Below are positions 51,608 to 61,246 of a DNA stretch of 64,000 nt, piece after piece. Position numbers and translations under genes: made by a program. Position 1 is the stretch's first letter. Each line of letters opens with the position of its first letter. A model generated the notes under the pieces. That model saw only the letters and a program-made list of their open reading frames with translations, ran no database searches and was not told where the DNA came from. The DNA lies in assembly GCA_018228685.1 (NCBI GenBank), contig CP073691.1, forward strand, positions 2,170,001 to 2,234,000, in the 5' to 3' direction. This DNA is from Clostridiaceae bacterium Marseille-Q4149 (GTDB lineage: Bacteria > Bacillota > Clostridia > Oscillospirales > Oscillospiraceae).

Positions 51608-52533
51608 CCCGGAATGTTCTGGCGGAAGTGAAGAAGGCCATCGTGGGCAAGGACGACGTGATCTCCAAGGTGTGGATCGCCCTGCTGGCCGAGGGCCACG
51701 TCCTGCTGGAGGACGTCCCCGGCGTGGGCAAAACCACCATGGCCCTGGCCTTCTCCCGGGCCCTGGGGCTGGACACCAAGCGCATCCAGTTCACCCCGGA
51801 CACCATGCCCTCGGATATCATCGGCTTCTCCATGCCCGGAAAGGACGGCATGGTCTACCAGCCCGGGGCCATTATGACCAATCTTCTGCTGGCGGACGAG
51901 ATCAACCGCACCTCCAGCAAAACCCAGTCCGCCCTTCTGGAGGCCATGGAGGAGGGCCAGGTGACAGTGGACCGCGTTACCCATCCCCTGCCCCGGCCCT
52001 TTGCGGTGCTGGCCACCCAGAACCCCGTTGGCTCCGCCGGGACCCAGGACCTGCCCAATTCCCAGCTGGACCGCTTTCTCATGAAGCTCAGCATGGGCTA
52101 TCCGGACCTGCAGAGCCAGATCCACATTCTCCGGGACCGCAGCGGGGAGGACCCCCTGACCCGGGTGCAGGCCGTGGCGGACCGTGAGGCCCTGTGCGAG
52201 GCCATCCGCCGGGTCCGGGCCATCCACATCGCCGACCCCGTGTATGACTACATTGCCCGCCTGACCGAGGCCACCCGCAGCCACCCCATGGTGCGCCTGG
52301 GCATCAGCCCCCGGGGGGCCCTGGCCCTGTGTCGGTGCGCCAAGGCGGCGGCCTTTGCCGCCGGGCGGGACTTCGTTCTGCCGGAGGACGCGGCGGAACT
52401 GGTGCCCTATGTGTTCGGCCACCGGCTGATGCTGTCCTCCCGGGCAAAGCTCAACGACTATACCCCCGAGGCCATTCTGGCCCAGGTGCTGGAGGAGACC
52501 CCCGCCCCGGCCATGACGGAGCGGACCCTATGA
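51595..52533 (+). CDS. MoxR-family AAA+ ATPase
   Basis: The 312-residue ATPase starts at ATG 51595 (AAGAGGAAA). It has Walker A LEDVPGVGKTTMALAF, Walker B LLLADEINRTSSKTQSALLEAM, and sensor 1 ATQNPVGSAGTQDLPNSQLD, all diagnostic of MoxR proteins. MoxR ATPases work with DUF58 and VWA proteins as chaperones that mature or assemble secreted or metal-containing complexes. Here it sits between the surface proteins and DUF58, with overlaps of 13 and 4 bp. Its job may be to help assemble the surface complex. Confidence 0.95.
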   Translation: MYEITRNVLAEVKKAIVGKDDVISKVWIALLAEGHVLLEDVPGVGKTTMALAFSRALGLDTKRIQFTPDTMPSDIIGFSMPGKDGMVYQPGAIMTNLLLADEINRTSSKTQSALLEAMEEGQVTVDRVTHPLPRPFAVLATQNPVGSAGTQDLPNSQLDRFLMKLSMGYPDLQSQIHILRDRSGEDPLTRVQAVADREALCEAIRRVRAIHIADPVYDYIARLTEATRSHPMVRLGISPRGALALCRCAKAAAFAAGRDFVLPEDAAELVPYVFGHRLMLSSRAKLNDYTPEAILAQVLEETPAPAMTERTL

Positions 52534-53579
52534 CCCAGGCGCTGTGGGTTCTGTGCCTTCTGCTGCTGGCGGCGGGCTATATCGCCGCCCCCTCGGGGCC
52601 GGTGCTGGCGGCGGAACTGGCGGCGCTGGCGCTGCCGGTGCTGTCCTGGCTGGCGGTGCTGCTGTGCCGCCGGAAGCTCCGGGCGGAGCTGTCCTGCCCG
52701 GCCTCTGCGGAAAAGGGACGGCCCGCCGCCGTCCGCCTGACCCTGCGCCGTCCCCGGGCCCTGCCGGTGGGACGGGTGCGGTTTCACCTGGCGGCGGAGA
52801 ACACCGTCACCGGCGAAACCGCCTGCATGACCCTGCCGGAGGGGGAGAGCGCCGTGTCCGGCCGTCTGTGCGGCTGCCTGACCCTGCGCATCACCGGGGT
52901 CACGGTGTGGGACGCCTTCTCCCTGCTGCCGGTTCCGGCCCCCTGCCGGGCCCGGGGCCAGCTGTGCGTCATGCCGGATACCTTTCCTCTGGATATGGAG
53001 GATTTTCAGGCCCTGCGCCCCCGGCGGGAGGGCAGCGTCTATGACCCCGGCCGCCGGGGAACGGACCGGACGGAGACCTTCCAGGTCCGGGACTACGCCC
53101 CCGGCGACAGCCTGCGCCAGGTCCACTGGAAGCTCTCCGGCAAAACCGGGCGGCTGGTGGTCCGGGACCCGGCCCGGCCGGTGGACCACCGGCTGACGGT
53201 GCTGGTGCTGCGGCAGAAAGCCCCGCCCCCTCTGGCGGACGCCCTGATGGAGGCGGCGGCCTCCCTGTGCCAGGCCCTGGAGGGCCGGAGCTTCCGGCTG
53301 GCCTGGAACGGCCCCGAGGGCTATGAGAGCCGCACCCTGGGCGCCCAGGAGCAGCTGGCCCAGGCCCTGCCGGAGCTGATGAAGTCCCCGGCTCAGGAGT
53401 CCGACCCGCCTCCCTGGCAGGAGGCGGGCACGGTGATCTGCCTGTGCTGCCGGGTGCCGCCGGACCTGCCGGAAAACGCCCTGGTGCTGCGGTGCAGCCA
53501 ACAGGGCGGCGAACCCGGCGTCTTTACCCCGGAGCAGATGCCCCAACAAATCCAGCAGTGGATCAGGAGTGCGCAATAA
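52530..53579 (+). CDS. DUF58 protein
   Basis: The 349-residue protein has two N-terminal membrane helices (residues about 4-45). A beta-rich region is followed by the DUF58 signature GTDRTETFQVRDYAPGDSLR and VHWKLSGKTGRLVVRDP near residue 190-215. DUF58 proteins are regular partners of MoxR ATPases. Start ATG 52530 overlaps the MoxR stop; the downstream transglutaminase-like gene begins 1 bp after it ends. Confidence 0.92.
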   Translation: MTQALWVLCLLLLAAGYIAAPSGPVLAAELAALALPVLSWLAVLLCRRKLRAELSCPASAEKGRPAAVRLTLRRPRALPVGRVRFHLAAENTVTGETACMTLPEGESAVSGRLCGCLTLRITGVTVWDAFSLLPVPAPCRARGQLCVMPDTFPLDMEDFQALRPRREGSVYDPGRRGTDRTETFQVRDYAPGDSLRQVHWKLSGKTGRLVVRDPARPVDHRLTVLVLRQKAPPPLADALMEAAASLCQALEGRSFRLAWNGPEGYESRTLGAQEQLAQALPELMKSPAQESDPPPWQEAGTVICLCCRVPPDLPENALVLRCSQQGGEPGVFTPEQMPQQIQQWIRSAQ

Positions 53580-53580
53580 C

Positions 53581-55746
53581 GTGAAAAAACCATCATCCTC
53601 CATCCGAATAGAGAAGCCCGCCGGCGGAAAACCCGCCGGCCCCGGGGCCCTGCCGGGAGGCGTCGTGTTTCTGGCGGGGCTTTGGGCCGGGGTGTGGCAG
53701 TGGCTGCACCCGGCGGGAAGCCTGGTCCCGGCGGTTCTCCCCATAGCCGCCGCCGTAACGGCCCTGTGCCTGGGCCTGCTGGTCCGGTGGGAAAAGCCCG
53801 GACGGCTGACGGCCCTGGCGGCGGTGCTGGCCGCGTGGCTGGCGTGGGCCGTCCTGTGCCGGAACCGGCTGACCGCCGCCGCAGCCGCCCTGGGAAACCT
53901 GGCAAATCACCGTCTGCTGCTGCAGACCGGGCGGTATCACCTGCCCTATTCCGGCGGCGGCAGCGTCTGGCCCCTGGTGCTGACCCTGGCGGTCCTCACC
54001 GGCGGAGTCACGGCGCTGGCCCTGCGCCGCCGGTGGCCGGGGTTCTGCCTGGCCGCGGGCCTGGCGGCGCTGATGCTGCGGCTGCTGGGCCTTCTGGAGG
54101 GAGGCTGGCCGCTGGCGGTTCTGCTGGTGGGCGGGCTGATGTGCCTGCTGCCCCGGCAGGGGCTGAGGCGGCAGGCGATGCTGGCCGGACTGTCCCTTTT
54201 TGTTGCGGCTTTTTGCGCCCTTGTCCCGCTGATCCCCGGCCTTGTCCCGGCACAGGGGAACGGCGTCTTTCTGCACCGGCTGCGGTACGAGTCCCATCCC
54301 TCCCCCCTGCCGGAGGGGGACCTGACCCGGCCCCACGGCTCCGGCAGCCAGACGGCCCTGACCGTGACCATGGACCGGTGGGAGCCCCTGTATCTGCGGG
54401 GCTTCGCCGCCGGGGAATACACCGGCCGCAGCTGGCAGCCCCTGGAGGGGGAGGCCCTGGCGGCCCAGTCCGACACCCTGTATACCCTGCAAAGGGACTA
54501 TTTCTTCCCCTCCACCCAGGTTTCCGCCGCCTGGCAGGACGTATCCGGCGGCGAAAGCCGGACCGTCACCGTGGCCAACGCCGGGGCCTGCCGCCAGCGG
54601 CTGTATCTGCCCTATGGGGCGGCCACGGATGCCCTGGACGCCGCCGACCTGGCCGGAGAGGGGGGCCGCGTCCCGGCGGGCGCCGTCACCCTGTCCGTTT
54701 ACCCGGTGGAGGACAGCTATCTCTTGCAGGACGCCCTGTCCCGGTCCGGGGACGACACCCCCTATCGCCAGGGGGAGGCGGTATACCGCCAGTGGGTCTA
54801 TGACCACTATCTGACGGTGCCCCAGAGCACCTATGAGGCCCTGACCCGGGCCTTTACCCCGGAGAGCAATATGACCACCACCCAGGCCAAGGCGGCGGTG
54901 CTGGCCTGGCTTTCCCAGAGCGTCAGCTATCGCCAGGGGGCCTCGGTGTCCGGCGGCGACATCGCCGCCGCCATGGCCTCCGGCGGCCAGCAGGGCAGCG
55001 ACATCCACTATGCCACCCTGGCGGCTCTGCTGCTGCGGTGCTGCGGCGTCCCGGCCCGATACGCTGAGGGCTACGTCGTGACCCGCCAGCAGGCGGAGGC
55101 CATGGTCCCCGGCGGCACCCTGACCCTGACGGAGCAGAGCAGCCACGCCTGGACGGAGTATTATCTGGACGGCGTGGGCTGGCTGCCCTTTGACGCCGCC
55201 CCGGGCTATACGGACCTGGTGGAATACCGGCTGCCGGAAAACGGCCCGGAGGGAGAAAACGGCCAGGGGGACACCCCCGTGCCGGACACCCCCGTTCAGG
55301 AGCGGGAGCCGGAGGTCGTCCCGGAGGAGGAACAGCCCCAGGACCGGCGGGCGGAATATGTCCGCAATGCCCTGCTGACCCTGGCGGCGGCGCTGGCGCT
55401 GGGACTGCTGGCCCTGACCGTCCGCGCCCTTCTGGGCCGCAGGCGGCTGCGGCAGGCGGCGGCCCGGTATCAGGATCCGGACTGCCGCATGGGCTGCGGA
55501 TACATCCTGTGCGCCGTCCATGACCTGCTGGGTCAGCCGGGCCTCCCGGAGGATCCCCTGTCCCCGGAGGACGCGGAGGACCTGGTGTATCTGGAGCGGG
55601 AGGTGTGGTACAGCGGCCACACCATGACGGAGGACCAGCGGCGGCGGTGCCTGGCCCTGCTGGAAAGCGCCCGCCGGGTATGGCGGGAGCAAACCCCGGC
55701 CCTGCGCCGGTTTGCGGCAAGATTTATCACCTGCAAGGTGTTTTGA
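53581..55746 (+). CDS. TgpA-like membrane transglutaminase-fold protein without the usual Cys
   Basis: The 721-residue protein starts at GTG 53581 (AGGAGT 9 bp upstream). It has five to seven N-terminal membrane helices (to about residue 210), a large outer region with the transglutaminase-core motif around residues 472-540, one further helix (about 594-616) and a DUF4129-like cytoplasmic tail. In the core, GSDIHYATLAALLLRCCGVP carries Asp474 where active enzymes have Cys (GxCxxFA). His and Asp of the triad remain (SSHAWTEYYLDG, PFDAAPGY). It is probably a binding or scaffold protein rather than a working transglutaminase, acting with MoxR and DUF58. Confidence 0.88.
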   Translation: MKKPSSSIRIEKPAGGKPAGPGALPGGVVFLAGLWAGVWQWLHPAGSLVPAVLPIAAAVTALCLGLLVRWEKPGRLTALAAVLAAWLAWAVLCRNRLTAAAAALGNLANHRLLLQTGRYHLPYSGGGSVWPLVLTLAVLTGGVTALALRRRWPGFCLAAGLAALMLRLLGLLEGGWPLAVLLVGGLMCLLPRQGLRRQAMLAGLSLFVAAFCALVPLIPGLVPAQGNGVFLHRLRYESHPSPLPEGDLTRPHGSGSQTALTVTMDRWEPLYLRGFAAGEYTGRSWQPLEGEALAAQSDTLYTLQRDYFFPSTQVSAAWQDVSGGESRTVTVANAGACRQRLYLPYGAATDALDAADLAGEGGRVPAGAVTLSVYPVEDSYLLQDALSRSGDDTPYRQGEAVYRQWVYDHYLTVPQSTYEALTRAFTPESNMTTTQAKAAVLAWLSQSVSYRQGASVSGGDIAAAMASGGQQGSDIHYATLAALLLRCCGVPARYAEGYVVTRQQAEAMVPGGTLTLTEQSSHAWTEYYLDGVGWLPFDAAPGYTDLVEYRLPENGPEGENGQGDTPVPDTPVQEREPEVVPEEEQPQDRRAEYVRNALLTLAAALALGLLALTVRALLGRRRLRQAAARYQDPDCRMGCGYILCAVHDLLGQPGLPEDPLSPEDAEDLVYLEREVWYSGHTMTEDQRRRCLALLESARRVWREQTPALRRFAARFITCKVF

Positions 55747-55776
55747 ATAGAGAAAGAACAAAGGAGGAAACATCAC

Positions 55777-58700
55777 ATGAGAGTTACCAAACGCCTGATG
55801 GCCGCGCTGCTGGCGTGCCTGATGCTGCTGTCTCTGCTGCCGGTTCCGGCCTATGCGGCAGACGACGGGCGCATCGCCCTGCTGGCCGTGACCCAGGACG
55901 GCTATGTCATCGAGCCGGAGTATATCGGCTATCGCTCCGGCGACACGGTGAAGGACGTGCTGAAAAACAGCGGCCACACCTTCTCCGGCATCGACAGCGG
56001 GTTCATTACCGCCGTGGACGGCCGGACGGACAACTACTCCCTGCACTACGATGGCGACGGCTATGCCCTGGACGCCTCGGCCAAGGGACTGACGGCCATC
56101 TGGTTCACCACCAACGCCAACCAGAGCTACGGCGATGACCTGCTGCACCTGGCAGAGCGGATGGCGGCCTACAACACGTCCACCAACGGACTGAAGGACT
56201 ACGCCGCCGCCAAGGAGGCCTATGACGCCGCCCACAGCGGCTTCTATGCCGCCGCCAACGCCGCGGCGGCCCCCCTGCGCACCGCCCTGGAAAAGGCCAT
56301 CGACAAGTTCGAGGCCTTCCAGGCGGGCGACCGGGTGACCGTGACCATCGCCGCCACCCAGGACGGCAGCGCCGTGACCCCGGCGCAGGCCACCTTCACC
56401 AGCGAGTTCGGCACCGTGACCACCGTGAAGAACGCCGGTTCCGTGCAGCTGGTGCCCGCCACCTATCAGTTTGACCTGTCCGACGGCGGCATCAACCACG
56501 TCCGGGGCACCGTGGAGGTCACGGCCCAGGGCGCGGCCGTGTCCGCTCCCCTGCCCTCCGGCAAGTGGATCAAGGAGCTCCGCCTGGGCATCGACAACCA
56601 GTGGAAGGACGGCGAGGACGTCCCCAAGTTTGACGAGACCGACGGCGGCGCCACCTTCTGGGTGCCTGACTATTCCTATGGCACCCTGTATCCCTACATG
56701 GTCCCCGGAGACGGCATCGGCACCGCCGAGGGGCAGATGAACGTCCGGGTATACCTGGCCGGGGTGGAGACCCTGCCCAAGTACGCCCGCTCCTGGCAGA
56801 GCAAGGCCACGGCGCTGAGCCGGGTCCTTCCCGGCAGCAGCCTAGAGGGCGGGGACGTGGTGCTGGAAGCCCGGTATGCCGTGGACGGCTACGAGCAGTA
56901 TCAGCCCTATACCCTGCACGTTCTGCGCACCCCCAGCCTGACGGACCTGGTGGTATCCGACGCCTCCGCCCGGCTGAAGCTGGACTTTGACAAGAAAACC
57001 CTGAGCTATACCGTGGCCACCACAGAGGACACGGTGACCGTTACCGCCTCCCCCCTGTGCGCCCAGGCCAAGCTGACCGTTGCCGGGAAGGCGGCCCAGG
57101 GCGGCGCTCCCGTGAACGTGACCCTGGCCGGCTGCCAGAAGAACAGCAAGGGGCAGTACATCATCCCCGTGGAGCTGACCTTCGAGGGCCGCGCCGTCAC
57201 TTATACGGTGCTGGTGGAAAAGCGGGAAAGCGTTCTGGTGACCCTGGAGCATGAGCAGGATGTGACGGTGGAGCTGACCAACAACGCCGGGGCGGTGATC
57301 GCCCCCCGGCAGCAGACCGGCACCGCCGACGTGTACGCCCTGGTTCCCGGCGACAGCTACACCTATGTCTCCACCAAGAACAGCTATTATCACACCACCG
57401 CCGCCGTGAAGGCCTCCGCCGGGCTGACGGTGCAGGTGCCCACCCCCATTGTGGAGGACTGGCTCAAGGGCCTGGACGCCAAGAGCGGCACCTCCGCCAA
57501 GGCCATCCCCTATCCCATGACCCCGGCTTTCAGCGCAGGCGTCCACGAGTATGACTTCGCCGTGGAGTCCAACAACGCCTCCTTCTTCCTGAACCGGGCC
57601 AGGACAGACAGCACCTATGTGACCACCATGGTCTATTACGGTCACTATAACACCAACTTCGCCGACAAGCTGTATGAAAAGGCGCTGACCTCCAAGGACG
57701 ATGGCTACGGCTCCGTGGCCAACTTCATGGCCGCCGGCGGCCATGGCAACTCCATGGAGCTGCAGGTGGCCCAGGCCAAGGCCGTAGGCGGCGTCACCTT
57801 CTATCAGAGCTATCTCATCTCCGCCCACCGGGTCATGACCCTGAACTCCATGAAGCTGGCGGACAACAACGGCAGTGCCCTGCCCCTGAATCAGAAGGAC
57901 GATGCATCCAAAGCCTTCGACAAGCTGGTGCTGGATTATACAACGTCCCTGGGCCAGCGGGTGCCGGAGGTGCAGCTGACTCTGCGCCCCCTGTCTGGCT
58001 ATAAGCTGGACGCGGACATGACCGTTACCGTGGCCTGCGGCGACTGGAGCCAGACCCTGACCTATGACGCGGACAACAAGCCCAACGTCCTGCGGACGGT
58101 GAACGTTCCCCTGAACACCGCCCTGCAGACGGAGGCCGTCACCGTCACCGTTTCCCACAGCCAGCCCACCTCCGTAGCGCAGACCTATTCCATCCGGATC
58201 AACAAGCTGCCGCCGGTGGAGACCGCCGTCACCACCGACCCCGCCGACGCCACGGTGTTCCTGACCAGCAACGTCAACGGCCAGCGGATCCTGCCCGGCG
58301 AGACCGGCACCTATACCCTGGACACCAACGGAGCCTATACCCTGGTGGTGACCCGCAGCGGCTATGTGGGCCAGAAGCTGGACGTGATCGCCGGGGAGGA
58401 CAGCAAGAACATCACCGTGAAGCTGGACAAGGCCCCGGAGAGCACCCACAACGACATTCTCCAGCCCGGCGACTGGCCCCTGTTCCGGGCGGACAGCAAC
58501 AACAACGGCGTGGTCAGCGCCCCCACCCCCATCACCGCCGAGGACGCGGTGCTGGTGTGGGCCAACAAGGTGGGCGAGGGCTACGGCGCCAGCGCCGCCT
58601 CCTGCCCCATTATTGCAGGCGGGTATCTCTACGCCTATGCCCGGGACAAGCTGCTGAAGATCGACAAGGACACCGGCGCGGTGGTGGGCCAGGGTACCAT

Positions 58701-61056
58701 GGTCACCAGCTCCTCCTTCGCCATCAACTCCCCCACCTATGCCGACGGCATGATCTTCGTGGCCCTCAGCGGCGGCCGCATCCAGGCCTTCGACGCCGAG
58801 AGCCTGGAGTCCCTGTGGGTGTATACCGATCCCCTGGGCGGTCAGCCCAACTGCCCCATTGCCTACTGCGACGGGTATATCTATACCGGCTTCTGGAACT
58901 CCGAAACCAAGCAGGCCAACTTCGCGGGCATCAGCGTTACCGATGAGGACCCCACCCAGACCCAGGAGGCCAAGCTGGCCGCCTGGACCTATACCCACAA
59001 CGGGTTTTACTGGGCCGGGGCCTATGCCTGCGAAAACTTCGTCCTGGTGACCACCGACGACGGCGACAGCGGCTATACCACGGGCTACGGCTCCGTGCTG
59101 TCCCTGGATCCCAAGACCGGCGTTCTGCTGGACCAGCTGAAGGCCACCAACGTGGGCGACCTGCGCAGCAGCGTGTGCTATGACCCCGCCACCGACGCCT
59201 ATTACTTCACCTCCAAGGGCGGCGACCTGTATCAGGTCCGCACCAACGAGGACGGCACCTTCGTGAAGGGGTCCCTGAACCGCCTGCACCTGGACAACGG
59301 CAGCAACGACGACAACACGCCGCCCATGTCCACCTCCACACCGGTGATCCACAACGGCCGGGCCTACATCGGCGTGTCCGGCGCCAGCCAGTTCGGGGCC
59401 TATTCCGGCCACAACATGACCGTGGTGGATCTGGAGAGCTTCTCCATCGCCTATACCGTCCCCACCCAGGGCTATCCCCAGACCAGCGGTCTGCTGACCA
59501 CGGCCTATGAGGACCAGGACGGCTATGCGTATGTGTACTTCTTCGACAACTATACCCCCGGCAAGCTGCGGGTCCTGCGGGATAAGCCCGGCATGACCGA
59601 GGTGGACCACACCTACACCACCATGGAGACCTATAACGGCGATTCCGGCGAGGTCACCATCGAGACCGGGTATGTGCTGTTTACCCCCAGCGGCGCACAG
59701 GCCCAGTACGCCATCTGCAGCCCCATTGTGGACGGCGAGGGCAACATCTATTTCAAGAACGACTCGGCCTATATGATGCGGCTGAGCAGCCGCGTCACCG
59801 CCCTGGAGATCACCCGGCAGCCGGAGCGCACCGTCTATGAGATCGGCGAGACCTTCGACGGCGCCGGCATGCAGGTGACGGCCCTGCTGGCCAACGGCAT
59901 GACCCGGGACGTGACGGACTATGTGAAGTTCACCGCCGAGCCCCTGACGGCGGAGGATACGGAGATCACCGTGTCCCTGGATCTGACCCGGCTGGACATC
60001 CCCGGCGGCCCCAACTGGGTGTTCTATCAGAATCGGGACGGCCAGACCGGCCAGGAGTGGACCTGCCCCACCGGCACGGTGAACATCGACCTGAAGGACG
60101 GTCATGTGTACGGCCAGCCGGTGTGGACCTGGAACGACGATTTCAGCGCCTATGCCGAATTTGCCTGCACCGTGAATCCCCGGCATGAGAAGCTGCATCT
60201 GGACGCCCAGGTCACCAGCGAGATCACCACCGGCAGCTCCTGCCTGGAGGGCGGCGTCCGCACCTATACCGCCAAGGTGGTCCTGGACGGCGTCACCTAT
60301 ACCGACGTCCGGACCCAGCCCATTCCCGCCGACGGCCACAAGCTGTCCGCCGTGGCGGAGGTCCCCGCCGCCTGCACCGAAAACGGCGTCAAGGCCCACT
60401 GGGTGTGCTCCGTGTGCGGCAAGCTGTTTGCCGATGCCGAAGGCCAGAAAGAGACCACCCTGGAGGCCCTGACCATCCCCGCTCTGGGCCACAAGACCCA
60501 GCTGGTAGGCGCTAAGCCCGCCACCTGCACGGAAGATGGCTACACCGGCGACGAGGTCTGCACCGTGTGCGGTGAGACCATTAAGAAGGGCGAGGTCATC
60601 CCCGCCACCGGCCACAAGACCCAGCTGGTAGGTGCGAAGGCCGCCACCTGCACGGAGGACGGTTACACCGGCGACCAAGTCTGCACCGTGTGCGGCGAGA
60701 CCGTCAAGAAGGGCGAGGTTATCCCCGCCACCGGTCACAAGACCCAGCTGGTAGGTGCGAAGGCCGCCACCTGCACCGAGGACGGCTACACCGGCGACGA
60801 GGTCTGCACCGTGTGCCAGGAGATCGTGAAGAAGGGCGAGACCATCCCCGCCACCGGTCACGACTACAAGGACGGCAAGTGCACCGTGTGCGGCGAGACC
60901 GATCCCAACTACAAGCCCGATGAGCCTGTGCAGCCCGAGAATCCCGGCGTCAAGACCGGAGATGAGGCTCACACCGCTCTGTGGCTGGCTGCGGCCTCCG
61001 TTTCCCTGCTGGCTGCCGCCGCCCTGCTGCTGGGCAAGAAAAAGCACCTGAGCTGA
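55777..61056 (+). CDS. Giant surface protein with PQQ-type propeller and CxxC repeats
   Basis: The 1759-residue protein starts at ATG 55777 (AAAGGAGG). Signal peptide 1-27. The N-terminal domain (28-120; EPEYIGYRSGDTVKDVLKNS) is reminiscent of DUF4430-type modules. Several beta-sandwich domains follow (cadherin-like, 270-880). A PQQ/quinoprotein-like beta-propeller spans about 898-1336 (DKLLKIDKDTGAVVGQ; SVLSLDPKTGVL). After it come a bacterial Ig-like domain and three 41-residue tandem repeats (60487-60855) with CTEDGYTGDEVCTVCGE. The end is KTGDEAHTALW, a membrane helix and KKKHLS, a sortase-like anchor without a clear LPxTG. It is the last gene under the B12 riboswitch, so it may be the surface receptor of the system. 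Confidence 0.88.
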   Translation: MRVTKRLMAALLACLMLLSLLPVPAYAADDGRIALLAVTQDGYVIEPEYIGYRSGDTVKDVLKNSGHTFSGIDSGFITAVDGRTDNYSLHYDGDGYALDASAKGLTAIWFTTNANQSYGDDLLHLAERMAAYNTSTNGLKDYAAAKEAYDAAHSGFYAAANAAAAPLRTALEKAIDKFEAFQAGDRVTVTIAATQDGSAVTPAQATFTSEFGTVTTVKNAGSVQLVPATYQFDLSDGGINHVRGTVEVTAQGAAVSAPLPSGKWIKELRLGIDNQWKDGEDVPKFDETDGGATFWVPDYSYGTLYPYMVPGDGIGTAEGQMNVRVYLAGVETLPKYARSWQSKATALSRVLPGSSLEGGDVVLEARYAVDGYEQYQPYTLHVLRTPSLTDLVVSDASARLKLDFDKKTLSYTVATTEDTVTVTASPLCAQAKLTVAGKAAQGGAPVNVTLAGCQKNSKGQYIIPVELTFEGRAVTYTVLVEKRESVLVTLEHEQDVTVELTNNAGAVIAPRQQTGTADVYALVPGDSYTYVSTKNSYYHTTAAVKASAGLTVQVPTPIVEDWLKGLDAKSGTSAKAIPYPMTPAFSAGVHEYDFAVESNNASFFLNRARTDSTYVTTMVYYGHYNTNFADKLYEKALTSKDDGYGSVANFMAAGGHGNSMELQVAQAKAVGGVTFYQSYLISAHRVMTLNSMKLADNNGSALPLNQKDDASKAFDKLVLDYTTSLGQRVPEVQLTLRPLSGYKLDADMTVTVACGDWSQTLTYDADNKPNVLRTVNVPLNTALQTEAVTVTVSHSQPTSVAQTYSIRINKLPPVETAVTTDPADATVFLTSNVNGQRILPGETGTYTLDTNGAYTLVVTRSGYVGQKLDVIAGEDSKNITVKLDKAPESTHNDILQPGDWPLFRADSNNNGVVSAPTPITAEDAVLVWANKVGEGYGASAASCPIIAGGYLYAYARDKLLKIDKDTGAVVGQGTMVTSSSFAINSPTYADGMIFVALSGGRIQAFDAESLESLWVYTDPLGGQPNCPIAYCDGYIYTGFWNSETKQANFAGISVTDEDPTQTQEAKLAAWTYTHNGFYWAGAYACENFVLVTTDDGDSGYTTGYGSVLSLDPKTGVLLDQLKATNVGDLRSSVCYDPATDAYYFTSKGGDLYQVRTNEDGTFVKGSLNRLHLDNGSNDDNTPPMSTSTPVIHNGRAYIGVSGASQFGAYSGHNMTVVDLESFSIAYTVPTQGYPQTSGLLTTAYEDQDGYAYVYFFDNYTPGKLRVLRDKPGMTEVDHTYTTMETYNGDSGEVTIETGYVLFTPSGAQAQYAICSPIVDGEGNIYFKNDSAYMMRLSSRVTALEITRQPERTVYEIGETFDGAGMQVTALLANGMTRDVTDYVKFTAEPLTAEDTEITVSLDLTRLDIPGGPNWVFYQNRDGQTGQEWTCPTGTVNIDLKDGHVYGQPVWTWNDDFSAYAEFACTVNPRHEKLHLDAQVTSEITTGSSCLEGGVRTYTAKVVLDGVTYTDVRTQPIPADGHKLSAVAEVPAACTENGVKAHWVCSVCGKLFADAEGQKETTLEALTIPALGHKTQLVGAKPATCTEDGYTGDEVCTVCGETIKKGEVIPATGHKTQLVGAKAATCTEDGYTGDQVCTVCGETVKKGEVIPATGHKTQLVGAKAATCTEDGYTGDEVCTVCQEIVKKGETIPATGHDYKDGKCTVCGETDPNYKPDEPVQPENPGVKTGDEAHTALWLAAASVSLLAAAALLLGKKKHLS

Positions 61057-61078
61057 CCCTAAAAAGTCAGGTAATAGC

Positions 61079-61114
61079 AATAGCCCCGGGACGCTATCGC
61101 GTCCCGGGGCTATT
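61079..61114 (+). terminator. Terminator of the B12-riboswitch operon
   Basis: A 16-bp stem (AATAGCCCCGGGACGC / GCGTCCCGGGGCTATT) with a TATC loop, then TGTTGCTT. It also faces the convergent TetR gene. Confidence 0.9.
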
Positions 61115-61246
61115 TGTTGCTTATGGGAGAAAAAGCGGTCCGCTCAGGCGCTTTTTGCGGCCGATGGTCAGGGCCATCAGCAGGGCGGCCGGGATCATCT
61201 CATAGCCGCATGCGCAGGGTGAGCAGTATGCTCAGGACGCGTTCTT

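Noticed and set aside
56842..61080. Very long open frames opposite real genes (for example 1412 codons on the minus strand here, 1208 codons on the plus strand at 24881-28507, 968 codons at 53593-56499 minus)
   Set aside because: They are antisense shadows of GC-rich genes: low-complexity Gly/His/Leu/Val composition, no ribosome sites, and the opposite strand encodes recognised proteins.
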